From positions 386,318 through 450,317 of the forward strand of contig NZ_LT608315.1 in assembly GCF_900095825.1 (NCBI RefSeq): 64,000 bases of DNA. The letters are read 5' to 3'. This stretch comes from Acidaminococcus massiliensis. Lineage in GTDB: Bacteria > Bacillota > Negativicutes > Acidaminococcales > Acidaminococcaceae. Within the stretch, counting starts at the first letter, position 1; each line of letters begins with the position of its first letter. Made by a program: the position numbers and the translations under genes. The notes beneath the pieces are model-generated. The model made no database searches. It saw only the letters and a list, made by a program, of their open reading frames with translations, and was not told where the DNA came from. This document shows positions 44,095-53,344 of this stretch, one piece after another.

Positions 44095-47000
44095 TTATTG
44101 ATTTTCTTTCATTGCCGCCAGTTCTTTGTAGCAGGCAAACCGTTCCCGAGCATCCTGTTCACTCTTGGCATAGAGAGCCGGCGCAATTTCCGGGAACTTC
44201 CGAGCCAGGCTGGAATACCGCACTTCTCCTTGGAGAAAAGCCTGATAATCGCCGGTAGGTTCCTTGCTGTCCAACTGGAAAGGATTCTTCCCTTCTTCGA
44301 TCCGACGGGGATCATACCGGTACAGCTGCCAGTAGCCGCATTCTACAGCTTTCTTCATCTCCGCCATCACATTCCCCATGCCGCAGCGCAGGCCATGGTT
44401 GATGCAGGGAGAATAGCAGATGATCACAGAAGGGCCAGGATAGCTTTCCGCTTCCTGGACGGCTTTCAGCAGCTGGCCAGGATTGGCCCCCATTGCTACC
44501 TGTGCCACATAGACGTCCCGATAGCTCATGGCCATCATGCCCAGGTCCTTTTTCTTGGTCCGTTTCCCCGCGGCCGCAAACTGGGCCACAGCAGACCGGG
44601 GACTGGATTTAGAAGCCTGTCCGCCGGTATTGGAATAGACTTCTGTATCGAAGATCATCATGTTCACATTGGCTCCGGTGGAAATCACATGATCCAAGCC
44701 GCCGTAGCCGATATCATAAGCCCAGCCGTCACCGCCAAAGATCCAGATGGATTTTTTCCGCAGGTGTTCTGCATTGGCTCGGATATAATCCAGGGTTTCC
44801 TGAGCCCGAGCCGGGACCTGGGCCTGTGCCAACGCCTTTTTAAAGGCATCGCTGGCCGTCCCGCTCAGCTTTTCATCATCGAAGCTGTCCATCCAGGCTC
44901 TGGCAGCTTCCGCCAGTCCGCTGTCCGCCGGCAGGGCTGCCAGCAGTTCTTCCACCTTGCTGTACAGTGCTTTCCTCTGCTGTTCCACGGAAAGGCTGAT
45001 CCCCATGCCGAATTCCGCATTGTTTTCAAACAGGGATCCTCCCAGCGCCGGTCCGAACCCTTTCTTGTCCTTGCAGTACGGGAAGCTGGGGAAGCTGGTG
45101 GCCCAGACCTGGCTGCAGCCGGTAGCCGTGGCAATGTACATATGGTCCCCATAAAGCTGGGTCACCAGTTTGGCATAAGGTGTCTCTCCGCAGCCGGCGC
45201 AGGCACCGCTGAATTCCAGCAGGGGCTGGTTGAACTGGCTGTTTTTGACAGTCTGTACCCCGTAGGGATTCCGGACTTCCGGCAGCCCATCCAGATATTC
45301 CCAGTTGGCTCCTTCTTTTCTCTGGCTGTCCAGAGGTTCCATGGAAATGGCCTTCACCGGACAGACACTGACGCAGCTGCCGCAGCCCTGGCAGTCCAGG
45401 ACAGCCACCTGCATGCGGAATTTGAGATTGCTGGCTTTGGGCCGGGTGTCGGCCACCGCCATGGGTTCCGGAGCCTTCGCCACTTCTTCCGGTGTCAGCA
45501 GGAAGGGCCGGATGGCCGCGTGGGGACATACATAGGAACACTGGTTGCACTGGATGCATTTGGCAGCATCCCAGGCAGGGACTTTCACCGCTACGCCCCG
45601 TTTTTCATATTTGGAAGTGGCCTGAGGCCAAGTTCCGTCATTCCAGTCTTTGAAAGCGCTGACAGGGAGTTCGTCCCCGTGCATGGCATTCACCGGTTCC
45701 AAGATTTTCGTGATGAATTCGGGCACATCCTTCCGAGGCTGGGGCTTTTCATCCGGTAAATCGGCCCAGGATTCCGGATAATGGATTTCCACGGCACCGC
45801 CGATGCCCCGGTCCACTGCTGCATAGTTCATGTTCACGACCTTTTCCCCTTTGCGGCCGTAGCTCTTCAGAGCAGCTTCTTTCATATACTGCACTGCCTG
45901 ATTATCAGGGATGATCCCGGTAATGTGGAAGAAAGCTGCCTGGAGGATGGTATTGGTCCGATTGCCCAGCCCCAGTTCTGCCGCAATGGATACGGAATCG
46001 ATCACGTAGAAACGGATGTGTTTTTGGGCAATGGCACGGCGCATGGCAGCCGGCAGATGGGCATCCAGTTCCTCTACCGTTTTCCAGTCACAGGCCAGGA
46101 AGAAGCTGCCTTCCGGCTTCAGGTCGCTGATCAGGTCATAGGTCTGTACATACGCCTTGTTGTGGCAGGCCACGAAATCAGCATGGCGCACCAGATAACT
46201 GCTGCGGATAGGTGTATCCCCGAACCGGAGATGGCTCTTGGTGACCCCGCCGGACTTCTTGCCGTCATATTCGAAATAGGCCTGGACATATTTGTCCGTA
46301 TGGTCTCCGATGATCTTGATGGTGTTTTTGTTGGCTCCCACCGTCCCGTCAGAGCCAAGGCCCCAGAACTTGCAGCTGTAGGTACTGCTCGGGATGATGT
46401 TGATTTCCTTCCCAACAGCCAGGGAACGATGGGTCACATCATCGTTGATGCCGATGGTGTAGTGGTTGGCTGGGGCCACCTGTTCCATGTTTTTGTACAT
46501 AGCCACGATCTGGGCCGGAGTGGTATCCTTGCAGGCCAGGCCGAAGCGGCAGGCATACACTGGAAGATTGCTGCGGTATTCCTTCAGGACGGAGCAGACA
46601 TCTTCATAAAGAGGTTCCCCGGTAGCTCCCGGTTCCTTGGTCCGGTCCAATACCGTCACAGCTTTGACGGTGGAAGGCAGAGCCTTCAGCAGATACTGTA
46701 CCGGGAAAGGCCGGTACAGATGGACATCCAGATAGCCCACTTTCTTTCCCTGCTGCCGCAGGTAATCAATAGTTTCTGCGGCAGTTTCCGCCACGCTGCC
46801 CATGCCGATGAGGACCAGCTCCGCTTCCGGATCACCGTAATAATTCACACAGTGGTATTCTTTTCCGGTGAGGGCGCTGATTTTCTCCATATAGCCTTCT
46901 ACAATGGCTGGCAGCGCATCATAATATGGATTCATAGCTTCCCGGCATTGGAAATAAGTATCTGCATTCAGACCCGCAGTCCGCAGCAGGGGCCGTTCCG

Positions 47001-47625
47001 GATTCAAGCTCCGCTTCCGGAATTTTTCCAATTCCTGCCAGTCCACCAGCTTGGCCAGATCCTGGAAATCCAGCACATCGATTTTCTGGATCTCGTGACT
47101 GGTCCGGAACCCATCGAAGAAATGGAGAAAAGGCACATGTCCTTTGATGGCGGACAGATGGGCCACGGCCCCCAGGTCCATGCATTCCTGCACGCTGGAA
47201 GAAGCCAGGAGGGCAAAACCGGTCTGCCGGCAGGCCATCACATCGGAATGTTCTGCGAAAATGGAAATGTTGTTGGCAGCCACGTTCCTGGAAGCAGCAT
47301 GGATCACCGCCGGCTTCAGCTCCCCAGCAATCCGGTACATGGTAGGGATCATGAGCATCATGCCCTGACTGGCGGTATAGCTGGTGGCCAGGCTCCCGGC
47401 ATCCAGTGCCCCGTGCATGGAGGCCACTGCACCGGCTTCGCTCTGCATTTCCACCAGTTTCACCGGCTGCCCAAATATATTCTTCATTCCATTGGCCGCC
47501 CAAGTGTCCACATGGTCGGCCATGGGGCTGGACGGAGTGATCGGGTAGATGGCTGCTACCTCCGTAAACGCATAAGAGGCATAGGCCGCAGCTTCATTCC
47601 CGTCCATGGTTTTCTTGTGTGCCAT
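44095..47625 (-). CDS. nifJ: pyruvate:ferredoxin (flavodoxin) oxidoreductase
   Basis: A 1176-residue single-chain PFOR converting pyruvate and CoA to acetyl-CoA, CO2 and reduced ferredoxin. N-terminal YPITPSSPMADHVD; domain order of the homodimeric enzymes; two [4Fe-4S] motifs in the ferredoxin-like domain (CIQCNQCSYVCP at about 690 and CQGCGSCVSVCP at about 750); CAGCGETPY; TPP-binding GDGWAYDIGYGGLDHV followed by NVNMMIFDTEVYSNTGGQ. Length is normal. It is the first gene of the minus-strand catabolic string and has a consensus promoter overlapped by LacI-type operators. Confidence 0.97.
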   Translation of the reverse strand: MAHKKTMDGNEAAAYASYAFTEVAAIYPITPSSPMADHVDTWAANGMKNIFGQPVKLVEMQSEAGAVASMHGALDAGSLATSYTASQGMMLMIPTMYRIAGELKPAVIHAASRNVAANNISIFAEHSDVMACRQTGFALLASSSVQECMDLGAVAHLSAIKGHVPFLHFFDGFRTSHEIQKIDVLDFQDLAKLVDWQELEKFRKRSLNPERPLLRTAGLNADTYFQCREAMNPYYDALPAIVEGYMEKISALTGKEYHCVNYYGDPEAELVLIGMGSVAETAAETIDYLRQQGKKVGYLDVHLYRPFPVQYLLKALPSTVKAVTVLDRTKEPGATGEPLYEDVCSVLKEYRSNLPVYACRFGLACKDTTPAQIVAMYKNMEQVAPANHYTIGINDDVTHRSLAVGKEINIIPSSTYSCKFWGLGSDGTVGANKNTIKIIGDHTDKYVQAYFEYDGKKSGGVTKSHLRFGDTPIRSSYLVRHADFVACHNKAYVQTYDLISDLKPEGSFFLACDWKTVEELDAHLPAAMRRAIAQKHIRFYVIDSVSIAAELGLGNRTNTILQAAFFHITGIIPDNQAVQYMKEAALKSYGRKGEKVVNMNYAAVDRGIGGAVEIHYPESWADLPDEKPQPRKDVPEFITKILEPVNAMHGDELPVSAFKDWNDGTWPQATSKYEKRGVAVKVPAWDAAKCIQCNQCSYVCPHAAIRPFLLTPEEVAKAPEPMAVADTRPKASNLKFRMQVAVLDCQGCGSCVSVCPVKAISMEPLDSQRKEGANWEYLDGLPEVRNPYGVQTVKNSQFNQPLLEFSGACAGCGETPYAKLVTQLYGDHMYIATATGCSQVWATSFPSFPYCKDKKGFGPALGGSLFENNAEFGMGISLSVEQQRKALYSKVEELLAALPADSGLAEAARAWMDSFDDEKLSGTASDAFKKALAQAQVPARAQETLDYIRANAEHLRKKSIWIFGGDGWAYDIGYGGLDHVISTGANVNMMIFDTEVYSNTGGQASKSSPRSAVAQFAAAGKRTKKKDLGMMAMSYRDVYVAQVAMGANPGQLLKAVQEAESYPGPSVIICYSPCINHGLRCGMGNVMAEMKKAVECGYWQLYRYDPRRIEEGKNPFQLDSKEPTGDYQAFLQGEVRYSSLARKFPEIAPALYAKSEQDARERFACYKELAAMKENQ

Positions 47626-47680
47626 TTGAATTCTCCCTTTCTAATGCTTGTTTTTCAGGTTACGCGTGACTCAAAATAGC

Positions 47681-47692
47681 TAAAACGTTTTA
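47681..47692. promoter_or_regulatory. LacI-type operator O1
   Basis: TAAAACGTTTTA, a perfect 12-base palindrome with central CG typical of LacI-family sites, just downstream of the PFOR -10 box. Confidence 0.75.
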
Positions 47693-47701
47693 CTTGATTG
47701 C

Positions 47702-47730
47702 ATTATAGTAAATCGTTTTAGCATTGTCAA
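47702..47730 (-). promoter_or_regulatory. PFOR operon promoter with operator O2 in its spacer
   Basis: Minus strand TTGACA (47725-47730), exactly 17 bases, TATAAT (47702-47707): full consensus. The spacer holds TAAATCGTTTTA (47709-47720), a second copy of the operator word, so a bound regulator would block RNA polymerase. Confidence 0.85.
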
Positions 47731-47851
47731 TTCTCCATAACTGTACATTTTATTTAATCAGTTTTAACGATTCATTCCCATAATTTCTTGATTTTGCTTT
47801 TTTATATTACATATTTCATCCTATCATTAACTTTACTGAACTTACTAACCA

Positions 47852-47880
47852 TTGACGATTTTACTGATATTTACTATAAT
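47852..47880 (+). promoter_or_regulatory. promoter of lacI-family gene
   Basis: TTGACG (47852-47857), 17 bases, TATAAT (47875-47880), 38 bases before the start. Between this and the PFOR promoter (47731-47851) I see only A/T-rich sequence with TTTAACGATT at about 47760. Confidence 0.8.
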
Positions 47881-47917
47881 TTACTAAACAATATGTTCTG
47901 CAAAAAGGAGCTTTTCT

Positions 47918-48931
47918 ATGCCAACCATAAAAGATGTGGCCGCTGCGGCCAAAGTCTCTCCCACCACCGTCTCCCTGGTCATGAACGGCCGGGGACCGGA
48001 ACATCGGATCCCGGAAAGCACCATCGAACGGATCCGGACCGCTATGCGGGAACTGGGATACCAGCCCAATCTCAGTGCCCGCCGTCTCCATGATAAGGAT
48101 GAACACAAACCAGTCATCGCCTTTTTCTGGCCGTTGGACTATCGGGCCAACCTGATGGGGTATTTCCTCTCCCTGATCCAGAATGCCCTAAAAGAAAAAG
48201 GGAAAGACTGCGAACTGTTGGTCCGTCCCTACATCAACGACCGGATCTCGAAATCCTGTTCTGAGCTGATCAAGAACAATTACACGGGGGCCATCATCGG
48301 AGCTGCCAGTGAAAAAGACATCCGTTATCTGGAAAGCCTGGATCTCCAACTGCCCCTGGTGCTGATCAACCGGGAAAGCAACAAATTCAGCACTTCCGGC
48401 TGTGACAGCAATAAAATCGCTCTCCAGGCGGCCAGCCTGATCCGTCAGAAAGGCTATAAAAAGATTGCTCTCATCCAAAGCGGCACTCGTTATATGGCTA
48501 CATCCCGAAGGACGGAAGCCTTTCTCTTTGTCTGCCGGCAGTTCGGGATCCAGGTTCCGGATAGCTGGATTTTCCATGGGATCAACAACCCAGAGGGCGG
48601 AGCAGCTGCCACAGAAAGCCTCTGCGCCCAAAAAGAAAAGCCTCAAATGATCCTGTGCGAAAGCGATGCCATGGTCTCCGGAGTCCTCTATACTCTGCAC
48701 AGATACGGCTTCCGAGTTCCCAGGGATCTGGAACTATTGAGTTTCGCCACCCAGAATCCCCAGAATACTCGTTACCTGATTCCCTCGGTCAGCACCGTGG
48801 CCATGCCCAGTGACGACATCGTCCGGCAGGCGGTGAATGCTTTGCTGGCCCAGATCAGTACGGGAAGCCGGGAACCGGTCCACATCGAAAATGAAGCCCG
48901 GATCGAGCTCCATGAGTCCTTTACCCTGTGA
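47918..48931 (+). CDS. LacI-family transcriptional regulator
   Basis: A 337-residue regulator: N-terminal HTH (TIKDVAAAAKVSPTTVSLVMNG) and hinge (ARRLHDK), then a periplasmic-binding-protein-like ligand domain (about 65-335). AAGGAG precedes the start. It is divergent from the PFOR operon and upstream of the OadA-like gene; TAAAACGTTTTA-like palindromes, the kind of site LacI regulators use, occur at both promoters, so it probably represses both when its ligand is absent. The ligand is not shown by the sequence. Confidence 0.92.
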   Translation: MPTIKDVAAAAKVSPTTVSLVMNGRGPEHRIPESTIERIRTAMRELGYQPNLSARRLHDKDEHKPVIAFFWPLDYRANLMGYFLSLIQNALKEKGKDCELLVRPYINDRISKSCSELIKNNYTGAIIGAASEKDIRYLESLDLQLPLVLINRESNKFSTSGCDSNKIALQAASLIRQKGYKKIALIQSGTRYMATSRRTEAFLFVCRQFGIQVPDSWIFHGINNPEGGAAATESLCAQKEKPQMILCESDAMVSGVLYTLHRYGFRVPRDLELLSFATQNPQNTRYLIPSVSTVAMPSDDIVRQAVNALLAQISTGSREPVHIENEARIELHESFTL

Positions 48932-48941
48932 CCCATCACAA

Positions 48942-48984
48942 AAATGGAGGGGTGCTGCACGAAATATGCAGCACCCCTCCATTT
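48942..48984 (+). terminator. lacI-family gene terminator
   Basis: An 18-bp stem (AAATGGAGGGGTGCTGCA and complement), 7-base loop, T-run. It abuts the -35 of the following promoter. Confidence 0.9.
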
Positions 48985-48989
48985 TTTTA

Positions 48990-49046
48990 TTGACAAAACA
49001 AAAAAATCATGCAAAAATAAGTTAAACGTTTTAGTGAAACGATTTA
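48990..49046 (+). promoter_or_regulatory. promoter and LacI-type operators O3/O4 of OadA-like gene
   Basis: TTGACA (48990-48995), 17 bases, a poor -10 AAAAAT preceded by TGC. Then TTAAACGTTTTA (49022-49033) and TGAAACGATTTA (49035-49046), matching the operator words upstream of PFOR. Confidence 0.7.
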
Positions 49047-49098
49047 GCAAGCTTGCAAAAAGAATTCTTTGATCCCTTAGACAGGGAAAGGAGTTGTG

Positions 49099-50508
49099 AT
49101 GGAATTGTCGGCGGAACAACAGACAAAAAAAACAGGACCCTCTACTGGCGGGCCTTCTTTTGCCAGTACAGCACCTGTCCAGTTCAACAGTGTAGAATTC
49201 CGGGATGGAATCCAGTCCCTGCTGGCTACCCGGGTAAAAACCGAAGAAATGATCCCGTTTCTTTCCCGGATGGACCAGCTCGGCTATGCATCCATGGAAA
49301 TGTGGGGAGGCGCAACTTTTGACGTCTGCATCCGCTTTCTCCAGGATGATCCTTGGGACCGGGTCCGTACCTTCAAACGGTATATGAGACATACTCCGCT
49401 GAAAATGGTCCTCCGGGGCCAGAATCTGGTGGGCTACCATGCTTATCCAGACGACATCGTGGAAAAGTTCGTGGAATGTGCTGCCAAGGCCGGCATCGAT
49501 GTTTTCCTGATCTTCGATGCCCTGCAGGATCTGCGGAACTGTGAGACCGCCTTCCGGGCGGTACAAAAAATGGGCAAAAAAATCGAGGGGAGCCTCCAGT
49601 ACAACCTGAGTCCCCTCAACACCATCGATACTTTTGTGAAAAACGCCCTGACGCAGCAAAAAATGGGAGCCCAGCTCATGCATGTGGAAGACATGGCCGG
49701 CCTGATGACTCCTCCTATGGCTTATACCCTGATCCACGCCCTGAAAGAGGCTCTGGATATCCCAGTCCATCTCCACTGTCACTGTACCGGAGGCATGGCG
49801 GAAATGTGCTATTGGGAAGCCATCCGGGCGGGCGCTGACGGAGTAGATGTGTGCGTTTCAAGCCTGGGCCTGGGGCCCGGACATCCCCCCATCGAAAGTT
49901 TCATTGCAGGCTTGCGTGGGACCTGCCGGGATCCCCAGATCGACTTGGCTCCCTTTGCAGCCCTGAACAAGGGATTCCAGTATCTCCGGGAGCTCCACAA
50001 GGATGTAGAAAGCCAGCTGATCGGGGTTGATGTGGGATGCCTCCAGCACCAGGTACCGGGCGGGATGCTCACCAACCTGGAAAACCAGCTGAAAGCCATG
50101 AACGCCTTGGACTGTCTCCCGGAAATCCTGGAAGAAGTCACCCGGGTCCGGAAGGACATGGGTTATCCTCCCCTGGCTACCCCCAGCAGCCAGATCTGTG
50201 GGGCCCAGGCCACCAGCAATGTGCTGATGGGAGAACGGTACAAATTCATCAGCAAGGAAATGCGGGACTACTGCCGAGGCATGTACGGCTGTCCTCCCGG
50301 TCCCATCGCTCCGGAGCTGCTGCAGAAAGCCCTGGGCGGAAAAGCGCCCATTGACTGCCGGCCGGCCAGCCTGCTGGAACCGGGCTGGGAAAAAGCCAAG
50401 AGAGATGCCGGAAGCCTGGCCCGCAGCGAGGAAGATGTGCTGACCTATGCTCTCTTCCCCACCGTTGCACCGGATTTCCTGAAGAAAAAGTACCATTGGG
50501 AGGCCTGA
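49099..50508 (+). CDS. OadA/PycB-type carboxyltransferase-domain protein without biotin domain
   Basis: A 469-residue TIM-barrel protein resembling the carboxyltransferase part of oxaloacetate decarboxylase alpha or pyruvate carboxylase B (WGGATFDVCIRFLQDDPWDR, LRGQNLVGY, LHCHCTGGMAEM, GGMLTNL). Differences: the N-terminal motif is RDGIQ (Asp36) rather than RDAHQ, and Glu197 in HVEDMAG stands where the family has the carbamylated Lys of KDMAG. The C-terminus has no biotinyl domain or MKM motif. It may be a biotin-free lyase or decarboxylase, or need a separate biotin carrier, not in this window. AAAGGAG precedes the ATG; it is paired with the CMD gene. Confidence 0.85.
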   Translation: MELSAEQQTKKTGPSTGGPSFASTAPVQFNSVEFRDGIQSLLATRVKTEEMIPFLSRMDQLGYASMEMWGGATFDVCIRFLQDDPWDRVRTFKRYMRHTPLKMVLRGQNLVGYHAYPDDIVEKFVECAAKAGIDVFLIFDALQDLRNCETAFRAVQKMGKKIEGSLQYNLSPLNTIDTFVKNALTQQKMGAQLMHVEDMAGLMTPPMAYTLIHALKEALDIPVHLHCHCTGGMAEMCYWEAIRAGADGVDVCVSSLGLGPGHPPIESFIAGLRGTCRDPQIDLAPFAALNKGFQYLRELHKDVESQLIGVDVGCLQHQVPGGMLTNLENQLKAMNALDCLPEILEEVTRVRKDMGYPPLATPSSQICGAQATSNVLMGERYKFISKEMRDYCRGMYGCPPGPIAPELLQKALGGKAPIDCRPASLLEPGWEKAKRDAGSLARSEEDVLTYALFPTVAPDFLKKKYHWEA

Positions 50509-50512
50509 AATC

Positions 50513-50893
50513 ATGAAACAAGAAAATCTTGAAAAACTGGCCCAAAGCCGCCAGTTCCTGGCACAACTGAAGCAAGCCCGGGGAGGGTCCATTATGGACA
50601 GCCACCGGAAAATGGGCAATGACCCCATGCTGGTCAAAGCTTTTCTGGACGGGTACAAAGACAATGCGTCCGATACCCAGATTCCCCGAAAGTATCGGGA
50701 ACTGATCGTCATGGCTATCGGCATGGCCACAGGTACCGATACCACCATGAAAGTCCATGCCCGGCTGGCTCAGGAAAATGGCGCCACCGTAGACGACATC
50801 TGCGAAGTCATCCGGATCATCTTCTTCACCTGCGGCGTCACAAAACTCCTGCCCATCCTGGAAAAGCTGGATCTGGAACCAGTGGAAGATTGA
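50513..50893 (+). CDS. carboxymuconolactone decarboxylase (CMD/AhpD-like) family protein
   Basis: A 126-residue helical CMD-domain protein (about 45-115: RKYRELIVMAIGMATGTDTTMKVHARLAQENGATVDDICEVI). The Cys pair of AhpD-type peroxidase partners (CxxC before the His) is missing: TDTTMKVH keeps only the His. A decarboxylase or lactonase-like role for the neighbouring pathway is possible; the family also includes many proteins of unknown role. It starts 4 bases after the OadA-like stop with GGGAGG upstream, so both form one operon. Confidence 0.82.
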   Translation: MKQENLEKLAQSRQFLAQLKQARGGSIMDSHRKMGNDPMLVKAFLDGYKDNASDTQIPRKYRELIVMAIGMATGTDTTMKVHARLAQENGATVDDICEVIRIIFFTCGVTKLLPILEKLDLEPVED

Positions 50894-50952
50894 GCCGGTC
50901 CACATCTCTACTCTTGCATACCTTCTGAAGATTGTCCATAAACCACACAAAA

Positions 50953-50988
50953 CCCTGTTGGATGCTCCCCCTCTTTCATCCAACAGGG
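50953..50988. terminator. bidirectional terminator
   Basis: CCCTGTTGGATG/CATCCAACAGGG stem flanked by AAAA on the left and CTTTGCTTT on the right, between convergent genes (CMD-family and lipoprotein). Confidence 0.88.
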
Positions 50989-51017
50989 CTTTGCTTTATT
51001 AGGAAAAGGACTGCGGC

Positions 51018-51776
51018 TCACGCCCCAGTCCCCTTCATCCTTTTCCGTTTCCGGTAATAGGCGTCTCCTACGCCGCCTACCACCAAGAGCACCATGAGCC
51101 AGCCGGCGGCTTTCACCGGGTTCAGGTAGGTGACGGTGGCATCCATGGGTGTCTCTTCTCCCAGGGGCAGTTTCCAGGTGAGGACCCGTTTGTCATCGCT
51201 GACCTGGGTAGCGTTGGTGGCGTCCACTCCCGTGGGCAGGATCAGGGTGAACCGCAGGTCGAACTGTTTCATAATGGTCTGGAGCACGGCCTGGGCATCC
51301 CGGTTCTTCAGTTCTTCTTTGGGGGCCATGTTGATCCCCGTATGGACGCTGATGGTATCGAAGAGCAGTCCGCCCTGGAGCTGGACGATGGGTTTCTTCC
51401 CTTCCTTAGGAAGTTCCGCTTTTTTCCCCGTTCCCCCGTTCTGGGGACCGGCCGCGTCCTGGGCCGCATTTTCCCAGGTCCGGATGTCGAAGGTCTTCAG
51501 CACCTTGGAATCCTTGATGTCTTTCACCTGGTTGTAATGCTTGGTGGCGAGGAAACCTTCATACTGCCCTTCTTTAGCAGGCTGGACAGCGTAGCCGTCC
51601 TTCTGGAAATCTTCCTGGAAGGCGTCCACGGTGGGTTTCAGCACCGGTGCTGTCACCAGTTTACAGGTCAGGTCGGCCGCCCCCAGGCGGGTGATTTCCA
51701 AGGTGATATGGCCTTTGGCGCAGCCGCTGAAGAGAAGGCTCAGCAGCAGGCACCCAAGGAGCATGATTTTTCTCAT
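51018..51776 (-). CDS. lipoprotein, DUF3153/LppM-like
   Basis: A 252-residue predicted lipoprotein: signal peptide with lipobox LLFSGC (Cys about residue 18), extracytoplasmic domain (about 19-222) and a C-terminal membrane anchor (about 224-240, AAGWLMVLLVVGGVGDAYY) with a basic tail. The N-terminal GHITLEITRLGAADLTCKL recalls LppM/DUF3153 proteins. Function unknown. Its ATG overlaps the stop of the acyl-CoA synthetase gene (ATGA), so it is co-translated. Confidence 0.75.
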   Translation of the reverse strand: MRKIMLLGCLLLSLLFSGCAKGHITLEITRLGAADLTCKLVTAPVLKPTVDAFQEDFQKDGYAVQPAKEGQYEGFLATKHYNQVKDIKDSKVLKTFDIRTWENAAQDAAGPQNGGTGKKAELPKEGKKPIVQLQGGLLFDTISVHTGINMAPKEELKNRDAQAVLQTIMKQFDLRFTLILPTGVDATNATQVSDDKRVLTWKLPLGEETPMDATVTYLNPVKAAGWLMVLLVVGGVGDAYYRKRKRMKGTGA

Positions 51777-53269
51777 AAAGCCCTCCCGGCTGTTCTGTTC
51801 TTTTCTAAAAGTTTCAAGGTTTCTTCCTGGAGCACATTCTTCCGGACTTTCCCCAGTCCGGTCCGGGGAAGTTCCCGGGCCAGGAAGTATTTTTTCGGGA
51901 TTTTGTAAGGGGCGATCCGGTCCAGTAGGTACCGGCGCAGGGCGCGGAGATCCACTGCCGTCCCCGCTTCCGGAACCACCCAGGCTGCCGCGGATTGTCC
52001 CCGGAGGGGATCCGGATATCCGATCACCGCTGCTTCCGCCACTCCGGGATACTGGAGGAGCACCTGTTCCACTTCCCGGGGATAGATGTTCTCTCCGCTG
52101 GAAATGATCAGGTCCTTCAGCCGGTCCACCAGGTGGAGGAAGCCCTCCTGGTCGAAAAAGCCCACATCTTCCGTATGGAACCACCCATAGCGGAAAGCTC
52201 GTTCCGTTGCTTTTTCCTGGTTCAGGTAGCCCAGCATCACATTGGGTCCCCGGACGGCGATTTCCCCGGTTTCTCCCGGCGGAAGCTCCTGCCCCTGGGG
52301 ATCCAAGATGGCCACTTCCACATCCCGGATGGGGATCCCGATGGTCCCGAACCGGGCCTTTCCTGGCCGATTGAAGCTGACCACCGGGGACGTTTCTGAA
52401 AGGCCGTACCCATCTAACAGGGGTTTGCGGCTCCAGGCGGCGAACCGCTCCCCCAGTTCCTTCTTCAGGACCGCTCCGCCGCAGATGAAGGCCCGCACCG
52501 AAGCCAGATCCGGCAGAGGGGCGCCGTCCAAGAGCAGTTCCATCACTGCCGGCACCCCCACGAAGATGGATACCTGCTGCCGGACCACCAGCCGCAGGGC
52601 CGTCTTGAAATTGTAGCTGGTCTGGATCACGATCCGGGCCCCCAGGAGGAGGCCGCTGGTGACGCAGACCGTCCAGCCGTAGCAGTGGTACATGGGCAGG
52701 AGGCAGAGAATCCTGTCCTCCGGCAGCAGTCCCACCGCTTCACAGTAGGCCCGGGCGTTGGTCAGCAGGTTCCGGTGGCTCAGCATGGCTCCCTTGGGAT
52801 GCCCGGTGGTCCCAGAAGTGTAGATGATGGTGCAGTTATCCTCTTCCCGGCGCTCCGGCGGCTGGAAAGTCCATTCCACCGGCTCATCCAGATTTTCGTA
52901 CAGGAACTGCCGGACCCCGCTGATCCCCGCTTCTTCCAGAGCTTCCCCAAGCTCCAGAGGACGGCGGCTGATCAAAAGGGAGATCCCGGCATCTTTCAGG
53001 ATATAGGCGATTTCCCGGGGGACCAGTTGGAAATTGAGGGGGACGATGACGCCCCCAGCCCGGATCACCGCCAGATAGGCGGCCACAAAGCCATTGCAGT
53101 TCCGGCTCACCAGAGCCACCCGCTGTCCTTTCTGCAGCCCCTTCGCCTGGAGGAACGCAGCCCAGCGGTCCACCTTTGCCTCCAGTTCCCCATAGGTCAG
53201 CTCCTCTTCCTGGTCTACCAGGGCCAGACGGCCAGGAGCCTTCCCCTTCAGCAATTCATCATAAAACAT
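51773..53269 (-). CDS. acyl-CoA synthetase (AMP-forming)
   Basis: A 498-residue ANL-superfamily ligase. The AMP motif IIYTSGTTGHPKGA, DGYGLSET, WFHTEDVGFFD and the hinge/catalytic DRLKDLIISSGENIYPREVE are intact; the C-terminal catalytic Lys lies in RTGLGKVRKN. It activates a carboxylic acid to the CoA thioester; the length suits medium or long chain acids (FadD-like), but chain length cannot be set from the sequence. GGAGG precedes the start. It is divergent from a hot-dog thioesterase gene. Confidence 0.92.
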   Translation of the reverse strand: MFYDELLKGKAPGRLALVDQEEELTYGELEAKVDRWAAFLQAKGLQKGQRVALVSRNCNGFVAAYLAVIRAGGVIVPLNFQLVPREIAYILKDAGISLLISRRPLELGEALEEAGISGVRQFLYENLDEPVEWTFQPPERREEDNCTIIYTSGTTGHPKGAMLSHRNLLTNARAYCEAVGLLPEDRILCLLPMYHCYGWTVCVTSGLLLGARIVIQTSYNFKTALRLVVRQQVSIFVGVPAVMELLLDGAPLPDLASVRAFICGGAVLKKELGERFAAWSRKPLLDGYGLSETSPVVSFNRPGKARFGTIGIPIRDVEVAILDPQGQELPPGETGEIAVRGPNVMLGYLNQEKATERAFRYGWFHTEDVGFFDQEGFLHLVDRLKDLIISSGENIYPREVEQVLLQYPGVAEAAVIGYPDPLRGQSAAAWVVPEAGTAVDLRALRRYLLDRIAPYKIPKKYFLARELPRTGLGKVRKNVLQEETLKLLEKNRTAGRAL

Positions 53270-53344
53270 GCTGCCTCCTTGCCTTTCCTGTGAAAAACGA
53301 GTAAGATGGAATTGTCAAAAATCTAAAAGAGAGAAGTGGATACC

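Noticed and set aside
51018-52184. Lipoprotein frame read from far upstream
   Set aside because: The upstream part is a shadow of the acyl-CoA synthetase gene; the signal peptide and ATGA overlap fix the start at 51776.
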